Source: Anisakis pegreffii
Lineage: Eukaryota > Nematoda > Chromadorea > Rhabditida > Anisakidae
DNA length: 64,000 bases
Assembly (NCBI GenBank): GCA_035041965.1
Contig: JAPYMA010000328.1
Span: forward strand, 62,001-126,000
Reading direction: 5' to 3'
Positions 12,301 to 25,562 of this stretch are shown in pieces. The notes beneath the pieces were generated by a model. The model made no database searches. It had not been told where the DNA came from and saw only the letters and a list, made by a program, of their open reading frames with translations. Within the stretch, counting starts at the first letter, position 1. Every line of letters starts with the position of its first letter. The position numbers and the translations under genes were made by a program.

Positions 12301-15300
12301 ATTTCAACCATTGGAAATCATTAAAAAAGTAAGATAAACAGAAGAAAAACTGAGTGAGAAGTTAACGAAGCAACGCACCTATACCCGGGTAGACAGTTAT
12401 TTTCACCGAAGAAGTTGCACGTTTGTGGAAATGTACTACCGGGTGGTATGTATGCATCTCGACCAGAGGCACATTCGTTTGGTGAGACTGGACAACAGAA
12501 GAACAGTCCTCCGCTTTGAGATGGTCTACACGCAAAGGTTTTTGGGCATTGATCACGGAGCGATGTGATACACTGACGCGGGAACGGTGAACCTCAACCA
12601 TGATTTGAAATTAAGTCAGTCATTCGCAATCATCCAGTTTAGGTCAGTATTTCGCTGATGTTTTAACTGATTTTTTTTTGAATTGATCATTCTATAGTTG
12701 CAGTCATCCAAACGTTCTCTGTCGCAAACTCAGAAGTACTTCAATATTCAGTGTCGTAACAAGAAGATTCTTGAATAAACGGGTGTTCACGGCATCTCGA
12801 CTGCCAGATAGCAAGTATGGAATGATACCTGGATCAAAGAATGGCGATCTTCCGTTTGCACAGCGATGTGACGGTGAATTTTGAGGTGTTTGGGTTACTG
12901 GTACTGATGGACTCTCTGTTTCACAACACACATAGATCGAAGATATTGACGATGCAATGCAAGAACTACCCGACGGACATCTTTCCATGCCTGGACCACA
13001 TATTCGTATCTGAAAAAGTATTTAGCGATCTATGGAGGGCTTTTTGAATAGATATTAACGAATGAACTCATAGTCAGTTATCTCGCAATTCCACAATGCA
13101 GCCTTCCGCCTATGTAACAAACGCATAATGTGTTGGATGGTTTCATTTGCATAGGAGTCCGCTTCATGCTACACTTTCTTCCCGCAGCATATTTCTTGAA
13201 GATTCAATCATCATAAAGATTGATCGTTTAGTGGCGATAAATTCATCAAGAATCTAAATTTTCTGGTTCAAATAACATCTCGAAATTCCGATACACTGGT
13301 TTTCAATCAGGAACAACGATAAAAAATGAATTGGCTAATGGAAACTGTCAAACCTGATCTCCACTGACCACTTTTGGTTGACCGATAAGACATTTCGGTT
13401 GTGCAAAACAACATGAACCTCGCGTGTTTGATGATGAGGTTCTACGAGCGAGACACGTATATCCGAATGGACACACACCAATCGCGTTCACCTCACAAGA
13501 TTGTCTATTTGTACGGATATTTCTTGGGCAATTGTTTCGAGATGGTCGTTTGAATGCCGATACATTTTTTGACAACGCCGAACAACATAAATGGAATCCA
13601 AGAATGGAACTGCAAGTAAAGTTTTGAGGATTTCGATATTTTTTAGTGTATTCTCACTGATGTGACAAATATGAAACGGGGATTCTTCAGTTCCTCTCGA
13701 TTGTCACCATAAATGGCGAAAGGACAACCCGCAACACTGAACATTTTCTCCTCAACGACAAATCGTGGATGTTATGACTGATTCAATTTTAGATCCATAA
13801 ATCACAATTCTTCATGTGCACTATTCAGAATATTGAATAAGGATACGCGTGTGATGAAGATGATCAGCGATAAACAGCATTTACCTTTCAACACATTCGT
13901 TACCGGCCGGACAATGGCTATCGTTCGGCTGACAGCTAACCGGTGAATCTGACCCTGTAAAAAAGAGCGAAATTACTTAGGCATAAGTGTCCATGTCTCA
14001 ATAAGGTCCACCTGAATTACCTGGTTCAAGCACCATAGTACTTCTGCAATCAATTTGTTCATTCACTTCAACTTCTGCCGGTTGTGGTGCAAGGAACCAA
14101 AATGTATCAACAGCGAACAAAATAGCATACTATGAAGAAAGTTATCTCTTTTGCATATTGCTCAGACGTGCTCAGACGACCCATATTTGTGAGCAAAATT
14201 CATGAAGACAATGACAAACCGTTGATACTAATTCTTAGGTTGTACATGTAACATCTTAAGTCAAAGAATGCTATAAAAACCGGGAATGATGTATGGGCGG
14301 CGATCGTTTGGACATTTAGCTGCTAGACTGCAGCAGATCGGCTGATTCGTAGTCGAACGAACACATGACGACGGCGATGGGCAGCTTCCGAGAACATTCA
14401 GTTGACAGCTCTGAAGATAGCGCATTAGAACGTGATTAGCCATTTCAATTTGGGGCACCGAAAATAGAACTGTGATGAAATTTATGCAAGCGAGCATCGA
14501 AGTTTTAAGAATTTTTATCACTGGACCGAAAAATCACTTGGGTCAGTGATTATTCTGGAGTTTCTGGTTTAACGATGGAGTATGTATATAATCCAGTAAA
14601 ATCTCATGGAACTGATCAAATTTTGATACATTTCGACATGGTGGTTTCTGAGCTTCTTAATGAATAAATAACGAACGAGAGTAAAGAAGAAGTAACCTGG
14701 ACAGTCATCGCAGGCGATACATGTGGCGTCATTCCTAGTGGACAATATCCGAGGTTTTTGGACGAAGCGGCACATGTTGCTAGGCATTTAGTTTTATCAG
14801 AGAAACGATTCGCCGTTCCACCGCAACCTGAATTCCGTACCTAATTCATTCCAGTACGAAAACATTGTTGGATAAAATTTCGAATTATCCCATGAATATT
14901 TTCAATTAAAGGTAAGCTATTAGATTATGTTTATCGAATTTTTTCAAGCTTCCTCTGAAGTTGTCGATTAATCACAACCTCAAAAGGATCAGATTGTTGC
15001 ACTTTAGAGAGATAATCAACTGAAATGAATTGTTGACTGAACATTTACCGAGGTATGTAAACTGCATACAAGTGTGTTTCGCAGAGTCATAGTACCATGC
15101 AGTTTTTGCGTCGCCATCCAAGCACTGATTACCAGCACTCATTTGTGCAGAACATGCCGTTTCTAAAAACAGCAAGCTAATAATATCACATTTCGAAGCT
15201 GAATACCATTCGTGGTCCATCGACCTGATGCTGAATTCAAGTAATTTTTCAATCTCCGCATCTGTTAGACTCATTCGCTGCTCTGTTCCGACTCCTAAGA

Positions 15301-18300
15301 CGTTTGCTGCGTAAGCAAAGTTTGTGCTGCATCAGTAAAGATGCTTTCCTGATTGGGTTAAATTATAATGATGATTAAAAGTAAACCTGGTGTTGGACAA
15401 CATCGCTTTTGACTATTACAAACAAATCCAGAAGGGCATGACACGCTCGAATCGCACTGTTGTACGCTGTTACTTGGATCTACCAAAGGGCTCAATCCAT
15501 TACAGTCTGATTCTGAAACAAAAACATCAACTGTGCATTGATTATGAAATAATGTACGATAAAATTTCATTTTCAAGCAGCAAAGTTTCTCTGTAAAACG
15601 TGATTTCGCACGAATCTCATATGCTCTAAACGAAGCGGTTTCGGTCATAAAGGTTTTATATTAACCGTATAGTTTACTCGATAATCATAAAGTCTGGTCA
15701 CGAGGTTTCGTGGCTGATAATTAAGTTTGTTTTATTGTTTAGAAATATTTCGTTGCATGATTTGTTCAATAATCCTTGAAAGATCGAACGAAACGAGCTG
15801 TTGAATGAGAGCAATTCTAAGATTAACTTACCTTTCGGGATTGCTTTTTCGACGCAAAATTGCTCGCACAGTAATTTACTGGCGAAATTGTTGCCGTTTG
15901 ATGAGCAACCGAAAAATTGGAATGGTTCACATTTTCGAGTGACACTGTCGTAATGATACCTTGTCATTGTCAACGCTGCACCAAAACAAGCTGTTCCAGC
16001 AGTAACCATTGCACTACAGGCGGCCTCTGGAAGTAATACAACCAATTATTTTGGTTTCTCGATTTCGGACAAAATCTGCATTCAAGTTTGTCTTGAAATG
16101 GACTGAAATGAGAATGTTCAAACACCATCAGCATAAACAAGGCCTGAAAAACCTTCAATATAACCACTCATTTTCAATCACCTCGTTTGGGACAGCAAAT
16201 CGAATCTAGCCCATAGAGTGATTTCTGACATGAATGCTGATTTGGGCATGCGTTTAACAACGAAGTTGGCGAACATTTGGTTTTTTTACTGGTTTGTTGA
16301 TTTGCGAAACTTGTTCCTGTCTCACACTGGCCTTAAATTTAAATGGTTAGACAGATCCCTAATAAAATGCAATTGAAAATATATTTTTCGATTGGCAATT
16401 CGCATGTTTGAATTGATGAAATAATATGATATTCTGTTGCTATCTGCCTTTCATCTGCCTTTATTCTCATGCTTGACGACAAATTTTTCACTTATCAATT
16501 CGAAACGTTGACTAACGAAAGAGAATTATGATTAGCTGTAGAAACATTGAGAATATGAATGACGAGATCATCTACACGTGCAAACTTACGATCGATACAA
16601 AATCCTTGACACTGCTCTAAAGACGCAAAATTATTGTCATTGCCACCACATTGGGTGTACTTGAACTGGTGGCATGATCCAGTATTGGCATCGAAGTAGA
16701 ATCTGTTGATCATTGGTGTCAGATTTGGACATGCGTTCCCGCTGTGATGTGATTGCTTACAAACAATTTCTGAAATGGGCAATTGCCAGTGTGCCTGATT
16801 CGTGCTTTCTGAGGAGAGAAACTTCTATTAAGAGGAGAACAGTACATGAGTGATTGGACATGTTTCGTGAGTAGGATAGTCGTGATGGTATTTTACATGA
16901 GTTTTCCTTGATAACTACTCTTAAGTCATTTCAGATCCAAAACCCACAAAAAAACGCTGAAAAAAATTTCCACAAGAATATTCTCTGAAGATACAATTGA
17001 CAACATACGAACCGTTTGAAGGACAACAGTATTGAACATTCTCGGCTGTAACGCATTCATAACCATTTGGGCAGGATTCGGATTCACTAGAACATTTCAT
17101 TGGTGAATCACCTAGCGGGGATCCAGCAGGACATACTCCTGCAAAAACAAAACGAATCATTCCACGAATTTCAGAGTCAATTGCTGCGCAAATTTAAGAA
17201 TATTGGTGCATCATATAGGTGAAAGTCTCAAACAGAAACAATCGTGATGTTTTTCACTCGTTGTAATCAATAATGTTTCAATGAGATGTTTTATTATCTC
17301 ATCAGTGGGAAAACGATCAATTTTTTCTTCTGCTGAAATCGCAGCTGCATAATCGCTTATAATAATTCGCAACAATAGTTATTTGAAATTAGACGAAATG
17401 AAATGAACGAACTTCTGTGGTTTTGCTCACCACCTGTGGTACTTGAGCAGCATAGAGCAGTATTCTTCAGAAGTGTACTCTTCACACACGTGTAACCCAA
17501 TGGACATGACCTCAAAATTAGTTTATTCTTATATGGAAACCTTACAGTTCCCAGTTTCTGGGTAACCTAAACTACCGAAGCTCATGAATTCCTATTTGAA
17601 AACGTCATTTTTTTCCAAAACTGGGCATACAGCTAGTATGATTCCAGTATTCGGTTAAAATTTCGATCCAATTTTCTTTCTCGGAGTAATCAAAAGCGAG
17701 CGATGAAAAAGTTGGCATCATATAGAGCCAACTAGCCATCAACAGTTTGATAATAAAGTGAGCTGTTAAAATCATTTCCACCGCTGAATCCTAATTTTCA
17801 TCAAATTATCGAGCAAATCACTACTTCAGTTAATTGAGCGAAATGGTGCTCACAGTCGACTGCAGAGTTGTTGAGTTTACAAGAGAATAAATAATCTCAT
17901 TAAATTGAATCGAACACACCTCGGATCTTTCAAAAAGCACGAAACATAAATGCCCGAATTTGGATTGGTAAGACCAGCGGAGTTGTGGGGACAACCGAAA
18001 TTCTTGCCGCAGCATCGCTTCACTGAACCCTTTATGAGCGCACAGCCGAATCCTGTTGGACATGACGAAGGTTTTGCGAGATCACAGGTTCTTGGACGAC
18101 CCGAAGAGGGCTGCAATTGTGCATCGTTTATGTACTGCTCCGTACTATATTGCTTAGGTCAGAAGTTGGTTTATTCGGATTAGGAGAATTATTTATCCGT
18201 TTAGGTGATCAAATATCTAAGTGATAAAGAACGATTGCAAGGTAAATAACCTCGATATATGTAACTTGATCTCCTTCACACAAAGTTTCAGTTTCATTCG

Positions 18301-20348
18301 GATTCGATGATGCGGGCGTTTGACAGCAATGTGACATTCCGGTTTTGGGATACAATTTGCAAACGTAACCTTCAATAGACGATTTCATTTGGGGGTTCTG
18401 TTCAGCAATGAGCACTTTAGGAAAGAACTAGTCTATCGAACAATAGCATCTGACCATTGAGAAATTCTTTAGTGTCATAAGCACCACACTAACAAAACAT
18501 TGATTTTCACTGTACATTTGGTAATATTCAGAAAATATTTTTTACTGTCCTCCAAGAACATTTGAATGTTTGGTGATAAATTATTACCCGCCAAATGCCA
18601 TCGTGAAATGGGGCTTCGTCGATTTTTTTTTGGCATTCAGTACGAATGAATATAGCACAGTAAAAAATGTCAACTTGTGATATGAATATTCTTCTTACTA
18701 TAAAGTCGATGCTGCAGAGTAACGCGAATATTTAGATCACAAAGTGCAATGTTGAATATCCTCGTTACCATGTAGTAACGAGGATATTCAGATGACAGAC
18801 TGAAAAAACTGCGAAAAAACGCCTACCATCTGGGCAGCTGCTTACTGACGGATTGCAAACTACAGGTGCACTTAGTCGTGTCAACGGTATACCACCACCA
18901 CATAAATCATCTAGGTTTCATAAATTGAAAGCAAACAAACAGACTCATTTGGTGCACAGCTCCACTTTTGTTTACGGAATGTAAAAAACTTAAATCAAGC
19001 TCATGCATCTACTTGTCACAGCATATCTGCTCTAATGAATGCAATGAATACGATACAGATCAGATGAAAATAGGAGTTGTCATAAATGTAATTTGATCTC
19101 GGCAAGATAAATACTCGTTGAAATGGTTTTTTCAACTTGTCGAATTCAGGTTCAAGCAAATTCTTTCAGATGAAATCATGGGTCATCGTGATGTTCGATG
19201 AACATTTTGTTTGGGAATTTCATCATACCGCGAGTCTCAACGGAAGATTCGTAAAAAGTCGGAATCATAAGATGAATTCATTTGCCGATTAGAGCGATAT
19301 TTTGCCATGACTCCTGATAGGTTTGAATAAGATGCTGTAAAGTGAAGCGTACAGCGAAACTCGTGCATACCTGGTGCCTGATTTTGTGGCATTAAGAATG
19401 GGTCGTCTGCAGATGCGAATTCCAACGCAGTTCCACATTCTAGAGTTGTGCCATTGAAGGTTTGCCCATCAGGACAGGTTGTTTTTATGAGTTTCCTTAA
19501 CGTGAATAGTTTTCATCAATAAATGTCTGATAAAGTGACATGATACTATGTCTTTGTTTTAAGCAGAATAGATTCTTAGGTTTGCTCATAAATTTAGAAC
19601 TCGTCTACATTACATGAATATGAACATTTGTTGATCACAAGTTCAAACAATCATGTGTAATGTATTCAAGTCAGATGAATATGAATATCTCCTTCGCTTC
19701 GACAATATCATTAAGTTGGAATCTTCGCTTTTAAGCAAACAGACACAATGAAAACTGAAGGAATCTCCAAATTGATTCTGTAATGCTCATCATTCTTGCT
19801 TTTAAACTAGAGCAGGTAGAACTCTCATCAACTAGAAATAATGGTTTTTAAATTTTTCTGGTGAGAAAGATTCCGACTAACCCGTCATCCTGGCATAACC
19901 AGTATGATGTTCTATCATCGACCGCAGGCCTTTTCTGTTCTGCCTTCGGGTCGCATTCTAGCAACGCTATCGACGGAGGCGATTCTGAGCATATCGATCT
20001 GAGAACTAATGCTGTTGTAAACTGAAAATGGGCGCAAATAAGATGATAAGAAAGTGAACGAATAATTTCTTCCTTCATACCATTGTGATAGCCAAGTGAT
20101 TATGAAAAATAGGATTTGATTACAACGTATATCTATTCATTGGACGAATCATCAGATTACTGACCAGTGATAAATAAGGTTTATCGGAGTCAGTTTTGAA
20201 CGATGAATTCTAAACTTGGAAACGTGAGAAACCTTACTCGTTGGGGAGTTTGTGTTAAGCACTAAATCATGTTCAGAAATGTCATATAAAATCAATCACT
20301 TACAACAAAGGCAACTGAAATGGTGTTCGCGAATGAGAACAGATTCAT
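9335..20348 (-). CDS. Secreted lustrin/Kunitz/EB multidomain protein (~26 exons)
   Basis: Exons, all phase-consistent: 20304-20348, 19882-20021, 19371-19495, 18827-18910, 18251-18414, 17920-18110, 17431-17510, 17013-17138, 16590-16769, 16182-16331, 15832-16026, 15387-15512, 15049-15162, 14697-14827, 14281-14410, 14021-14074, 13885-13954, 13354-13609, 12829-13009, 12385-12592, 11814-12112, 11463-11567, 10808-11185, 10367-10612, 9817-10184, 9335-9584. About 1,465 residues, with the 3' end open. Order: signal peptide; chitin-binding-like segment (WLCQDDGK to TCPDGQTFNG); many lustrin-type repeats (CP-x-GY-x-C then CC); Kunitz domains at about 320-375, 430-485 and 538-590; more lustrin/EB modules; a Q/Y-rich stretch (about 1105-1177); an EB/EGF-like Cys-rich block (1260-1382); a charged Cys-poor tail. 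Likely a cuticle or extracellular-matrix protein. The exon 22 acceptor and exon 23 donor are the weakest junctions. Confidence 0.85.
10808..11035 (-). repeat. Coding Q/N/Y-rich low-complexity tract
   Basis: Within exon 23 of the lustrin/Kunitz gene the frame becomes a run of YQQ, NYQ and NNYQ motifs (QYQQYQQYQQNQKYQ, NNYQQTQSNYQPMQ). It is inserted between two cysteine-rich modules, has no cysteines, and looks like a flexible or glutamine-crosslinkable linker, which is inference. Confidence 0.8.
18684..18789. repeat. Two adjacent related hairpins in an intron
   Basis: At 18754-18789 GAATATCCTCGTTAC and its exact reverse complement are separated by a 6-bp loop. At 18684-18733 a weaker version (GAATATTCTTCTTAC with GTAACGCGAATATT) has a longer loop. 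Both lie in intron 4 of the minus-strand lustrin/Kunitz gene. Confidence 0.85.
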
Positions 20349-23300
20349 TGCAGCAATAGATGATATTGGCTGAGAAGTTTCTTAGATATCAGCTGATCCA
20401 GGTGAAGAATGCAATATTCAGTGAGGCGCAAAACGATAGCAGAGGCAATTATATATGGCAGCTAATCGACAGATGCGACGATGAACACCGACTGGTAATT
20501 ACGAGATGATCTTTATAAAGGTGATCGAGCAAATGATGCGTTCTGTTGTGTGTCACCACTTCACGTCTCTGTCCTCACCTTACTTAGTACTCCTTGACTT
20601 TGCTTGGTCATCAGAATGTTTTTGAAAGCAAACATAAGTATTTTTTGTGTTGAGTGGAATGAATAGCAATAACATTTGATACCAGCTGGTGCGGTGGTCA
20701 TTTGAACTCGGTAAACATTCCTTGGACCGGTCTCAGTCTCGAACCGGTTTACATGTTATAGTCAATCTGTCTACATCTCATCGAACGTCTTGTTGAAATA
20801 TCGATGAATCATCATTCTAATAACGATTGAAGTTGGCTGTACTTCAGATACGAGTCCCGACTTGCACAAAACAACGTAAACAGTTCATTTGTTTGCAGAA
20901 AGCATATTCACTATCAGAGTTATTAGAAGAGTCATTTGAATTCTTTCATTCCTATTCGCGCATTATTTGACTTTGGAGATTTACAAGATTAGGCAAATTT
21001 GCATTGTTGTATGGAAGAATTGTGAGTGATTCTTTGATGATTTACTATTAGACAGTCGATCTGGAGTTAGCTTCAGCAATATCATTTCGTTGATGTTCTT
21101 TCGTAGTGTTTCTATGAATAAATTTTCCTGCAATCATGTTTCCGTGATCATATCTAATTGTAAGTCAACATTTCAATTCCATTGTTGTACTTTTGGTCAA
21201 TTTTCAAAATGGCCGAAATTTCGTAGTGTCTGAATTGTCTGAACACTGATGTGTATTCAGAAACTTCTTGGTGGAAGAATTTTTGCTCAGAATCAATTTT
21301 CACATTTTTCGAATTCTAGAAGTGATATTCTATTAGAAAATGATAAAATTCCATTGAGTTGTCATCGATTCTCGTCGACGAATTCATTAAATTTCAATAA
21401 TAGCAATTGTTTGTTTTCGATTACCAACGTTTCCAATGATGCACCATTAGAGATTGACACCGAGAACTGCTGACAGCTTGTATCTAGACAATATTCATTA
21501 TAATGTAGGGAGATAATCTTTCTTGAACGGTTCCTTGCTTTTGGCATTTGCGTAAGTGGATCATAGAAACTCAGCACATTCAATACGAATAAACTGTCGC
21601 TTCGGCAGTATTTAAAGTCTGAGATCCATTGCACCGACTTCAAAACCTTCCTCCATGCTCCTCATAGCCTAATTTCAGACGGAACAAATCTGATCCTCGA
21701 GGAAAGACTTTTTGATTGGGTCTCAGTTTGTAACTGATAATCTCTTGTTGAAATATGCAACAATGCGTTTTGAAACATTTTGAAAGTTTCTTATGTTGCT
21801 GTTCTCATTGGGCAAGTGCACGTCAGTTCTCGTTTCCGCTGAGTGCATTTGATTTCTCGATGTTCCACTTTGAATACTGATTCATATGTTAAGTATGAAA
21901 ATTCGTAACAAATTTGTCGCTGTGAATGGATGATTTGCTGCACAACGAAGAAGTGACTTATAGTAACGATAACAATGATTCCTCATGATCAGCTCAAATC
22001 AGACTGTTCGAATACATTTTCTGCGATCAAAAATTCTTTTCCATATTCAGTGTATGGCGAAAAATTTGCTAACGCTAAATTTCGCGCATCAAACACATTC
22101 ACTGCTTCGCATTTCGTTCACAATGAATGGCGAAATTCTGAATGGTTTCGGTTTACTTTTTGACAATTCGGTTTATTTATACAACGAATAAAGTATCTTT
22201 TCGAAAGTATTGTTTCGAAGATTTTCTTTCGAGAAGATCATTTCCGTCGTGGTCAATAGAAATGGCAAATGATATGAGGAGGGCAACTAAGGCAGACACA
22301 GTTCAGCTACATTTATTTCAGCCAAAAAAGTGCATATAAAGTAAAACTAATGAAGGAAGTGTGAATAGCTAAACAAACATGAGAAATATAATAGCAAACT
22401 GTTTATTTGTCGGAAAATGAAGAATTCGGAAAATTTCGTCTACTTCTTCAGACTGCTCAACAATGATTTCAAAATGAGATATACTTATATCCACTACATA
22501 TCCACTAATTCATTTGTGTATCAATATGCACAATACGACTGATAGAAAAATAAAATTTTGCTACAGCATGCTTAGTTTCTTGCGATTTAGATCTTCAATG
22601 CACCGAACTAATACAACAGGACAATCAGTACACCGATTACACCGCTAACTACTAGTATATTGAAAATCTTGTGTTATTGTTTGATTCTACACTATTTCCT
22701 CATTGCTTCAAAGTAAGCAGCGTTGCGAGAATGTACTAAAAATATATTATAATTGTTTTACGTTCATTTTCACAATCTGTTATGATCGCTCTCATATTGC
22801 GCTACAAATTCAGTTCATACGTGATATCGTTTCATCCATGAAATTAATTGGCTTCAATTCCATCATTCTTATCTCATCTTTATCACAGCAACGCATTCTA
22901 TTCAACAATGTATGTAAATGTTAGTTCACACGTCAACTGCACAAAATTACTCACAAATATTTACAACTTGAGTATGAAAAACCAATGTGACATGTAACAA
23001 GAGCAATGATATGAAAGGAAGAAAAAATTAAACATATCTTAATAAGTACAACATGTACCAGTACCAGTTAAACAATCAGTAAGTACAACAATCGGAACAC
23101 ACATTCAAATATCAAATCATATCATATTCCGATTACAACTTTAAATATATAATCAAAAATATAATCAGATAACTATCAAATATAATACATTGCATTTACA
23201 TTGCGTAAAGACCACATTATTGCGAAAAACTTAAAATTCTTGAAAGATATATAAGCAAAGCAGGAACAACAATTAATAATCAAATTTTCCAAGAATTTTC

Positions 23301-23398
23301 AATACTTCACATAGGTAGCATATTGTTCATGCTCTGCTGCACTATTTACATCTGATCTATCAATTTGAAGTTCGCCGCTAGATAAAGTTCCGATTAGA
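20349..23398. other. Intergenic, no gene seen
   Basis: AT-rich sequence on the 5' side of the lustrin/Kunitz gene and the 3' side of the METTL26-type gene. The open frames here are short, lack splice-consistent partners and have no recognisable composition. Confidence 0.5.
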
Positions 23399-25562
23399 CT
23401 ACACTGATTGGAATTTTTGACGACAAAATATGAGCATTTTATTGTTTGCAGGCATATCAAACACCTTCCGCAAATGAAGACCATTTTGAGCAGCTTTCTG
23501 AAAAAAATTTGTATGTCATTCCAGCTTATTTGAAACTCAATTTTTGTTCACCTCTATTTCATAGTAAAAACAACTTCAATTATTAATGGCTTAACAAAGA
23601 AGGAAATGTGTTCTTTGATCATTGGATAAAAAGATGAATAAAAATTCAAGAGACTAATGGAATGAATTGAGAACCTCCTCCATTTCGGACACATCGCGTA
23701 ATCCCCATTCAGGATTAATACTACGAATCTTTCGATCGAATACCACATTACTTTCAGGTGTTATTTGTCCGTCAACAGAATATGCACCATATGTGATCAG
23801 TAGACCTGATTTTGATTTCAACAGTTTACCAGATGCCTGTAGTCAAATATAGCTATTAACTACGGCTGATGAGACTGTTAACGGAACCTTCAATTGATGA
23901 AACGACCATATATCGTTCAAAACAGAAGTTTCCGATATGGCGATTTAGATAGGGCTCAAATAATTCTCCAAAATTGTCAATCTCAAAATTGTCATATTTC
24001 AAGAGGCTTCAAGAATCATCAGTAAAATGAACTCCGAAATAATATTCAGAAAAGTGCTTTTGTGTGATGAACAGTTTCCATTCCATGAACAACAATCAAG
24101 CCCGCAATCCTTTCCACTAAAATTCAAGTTGAACTCACCTCGAACAGGCCATCAACAGCAGCATTCGAACTGACATGAATCATATTAATGTTAATAATCA
24201 CGTCCACACATCCACAACAAAAATCTTCAGGCAAACACCATGTATCAAACGGTTTTGATGCATCCAATATTAACGGCTGTTTAATATTCGACAACTGAAT
24301 TTGATTAGTGTTGAACTCATGTTTATGATTAGCATACATCTTTTTTGAGTTTTATCATGCAAACTGTTTCAATAAACAATTTTGAATCTCATACAGTATA
24401 TTTCAATTTTTAATATTTCACATCTAAAGTTTACCTATTTTTCGTTATCATTGAAGCGATATTCGGAAAAGATATTAAAAATTTGCTGTTCGAAGTTGCA
24501 AACTACATTCAAAGATTTGCCATAGTTGTGAATGACAGTCATATTTTCAAATTTTCATTCAATCGCATTCACTTTCAGTCACCAATTCTTTCCGATAACG
24601 TTTTTTTTGCACGAATCTGTTCGGATGAAAGGCGATTATTCTGGCCAGACAAGTGTTGTACATTACAATTGCATTGAAAAAACAAGCATTGATAACGATA
24701 ATCTAGAGGGGAATGATGAACTCTGAAGTGCAGAAGCTTACTTGATTATTAGCAAGAGTGGCATTTAGAGAATTTACTGAATCTGCATCAATTTCAGTTG
24801 GTTGAAAAACTGCATAAGGAAAATGTCTAGCAAAATGTTCAACGTGTCGACCCGTTCCAGAGCTGATCTCTAGAACCTATAACAGGGCCGAATGTATCCT
24901 TGTGCATACAAACAAATAAATAACCAAAGAAATAAGAATTTGCTATGGAACATTTCAGGGAAATCTCATATTTCTATGTCTGAACATTTATTCGTGTCGC
25001 ACCGCCGACCATGAAAAATATCAATATTACAATCAAATGACGCTCGAAATGAACAAACTGAATCCATAAAAAGTTTGTTTTATGAACCGTCTCGCTTTAT
25101 TGACTTAGAACATAACTCTATTCGCGACGCTACAATAGCTATGAGACAATTTTGCACAAATTCGATAAAATTATTCATGTTAAATAGCATCAACATAGGA
25201 AGTAATCCAAATTTGACCTTCAATGGCGATTGATCCATATATTTCTGCAATATCTCCAGGATGTGATGCTTGTTCCGATCGGCTGCTTCTTCGGACTTTT
25301 TGGCACTGCCATCAAATGGACATGGATGAGTCGGTTGCGTTAGCTGTTGTTTAGATGATGACATCGACGAGAAATCTCGTTTAAAAGTTGAAGTGAAATG
25401 AAATGAATATAAATATGGTAACGTTCGTTGACTTGAATGATGAATGGTGAAATTGACAGCTTGAATTGGTATTCTCCTGAATGCCGGCACCAGAAAATAC
25501 CTTACTGAATTCAGTTTAATTAACATTTTGTGAACTGAATTAGTTCGAGCAGAACGTGACAA
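23399..25562 (-). CDS. METTL26: METTL26-type SAM-dependent methyltransferase
   Basis: Five exons: 25218-25562, 24742-24876, 24139-24294, 23675-23836 and 23399-23497, all joined in phase 0. The protein has the METTL26 (C16orf13/UPF0585) landmarks: AADRNKHHIL, the SAM-binding motif VLEISSGTGRHVEHF, LILDASKPFDTW, NMIHVSSNAAVDGLF, LLITYGAYSVDGQITPESN, NPEWGLRDV and a C-terminal VFDMPANNKMLIF. The long reading gives 298 residues. Starting at the internal MSSSK (25364) gives 232, nearer the usual length of about 200. The 66-residue extension has no Asp or Glu until its end and is rich in Arg, Ser and hydrophobics, like a mitochondrial presequence, so I keep the upstream start as likely. Substrate unknown for this family. 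Confidence 0.88.

Noticed and set aside
12362..12601. 79-residue minus-strand ORF in another frame of exon 20
   Set aside because: The lustrin-type cysteine pattern and phase agreement with neighbouring exons support a different frame of the same DNA.
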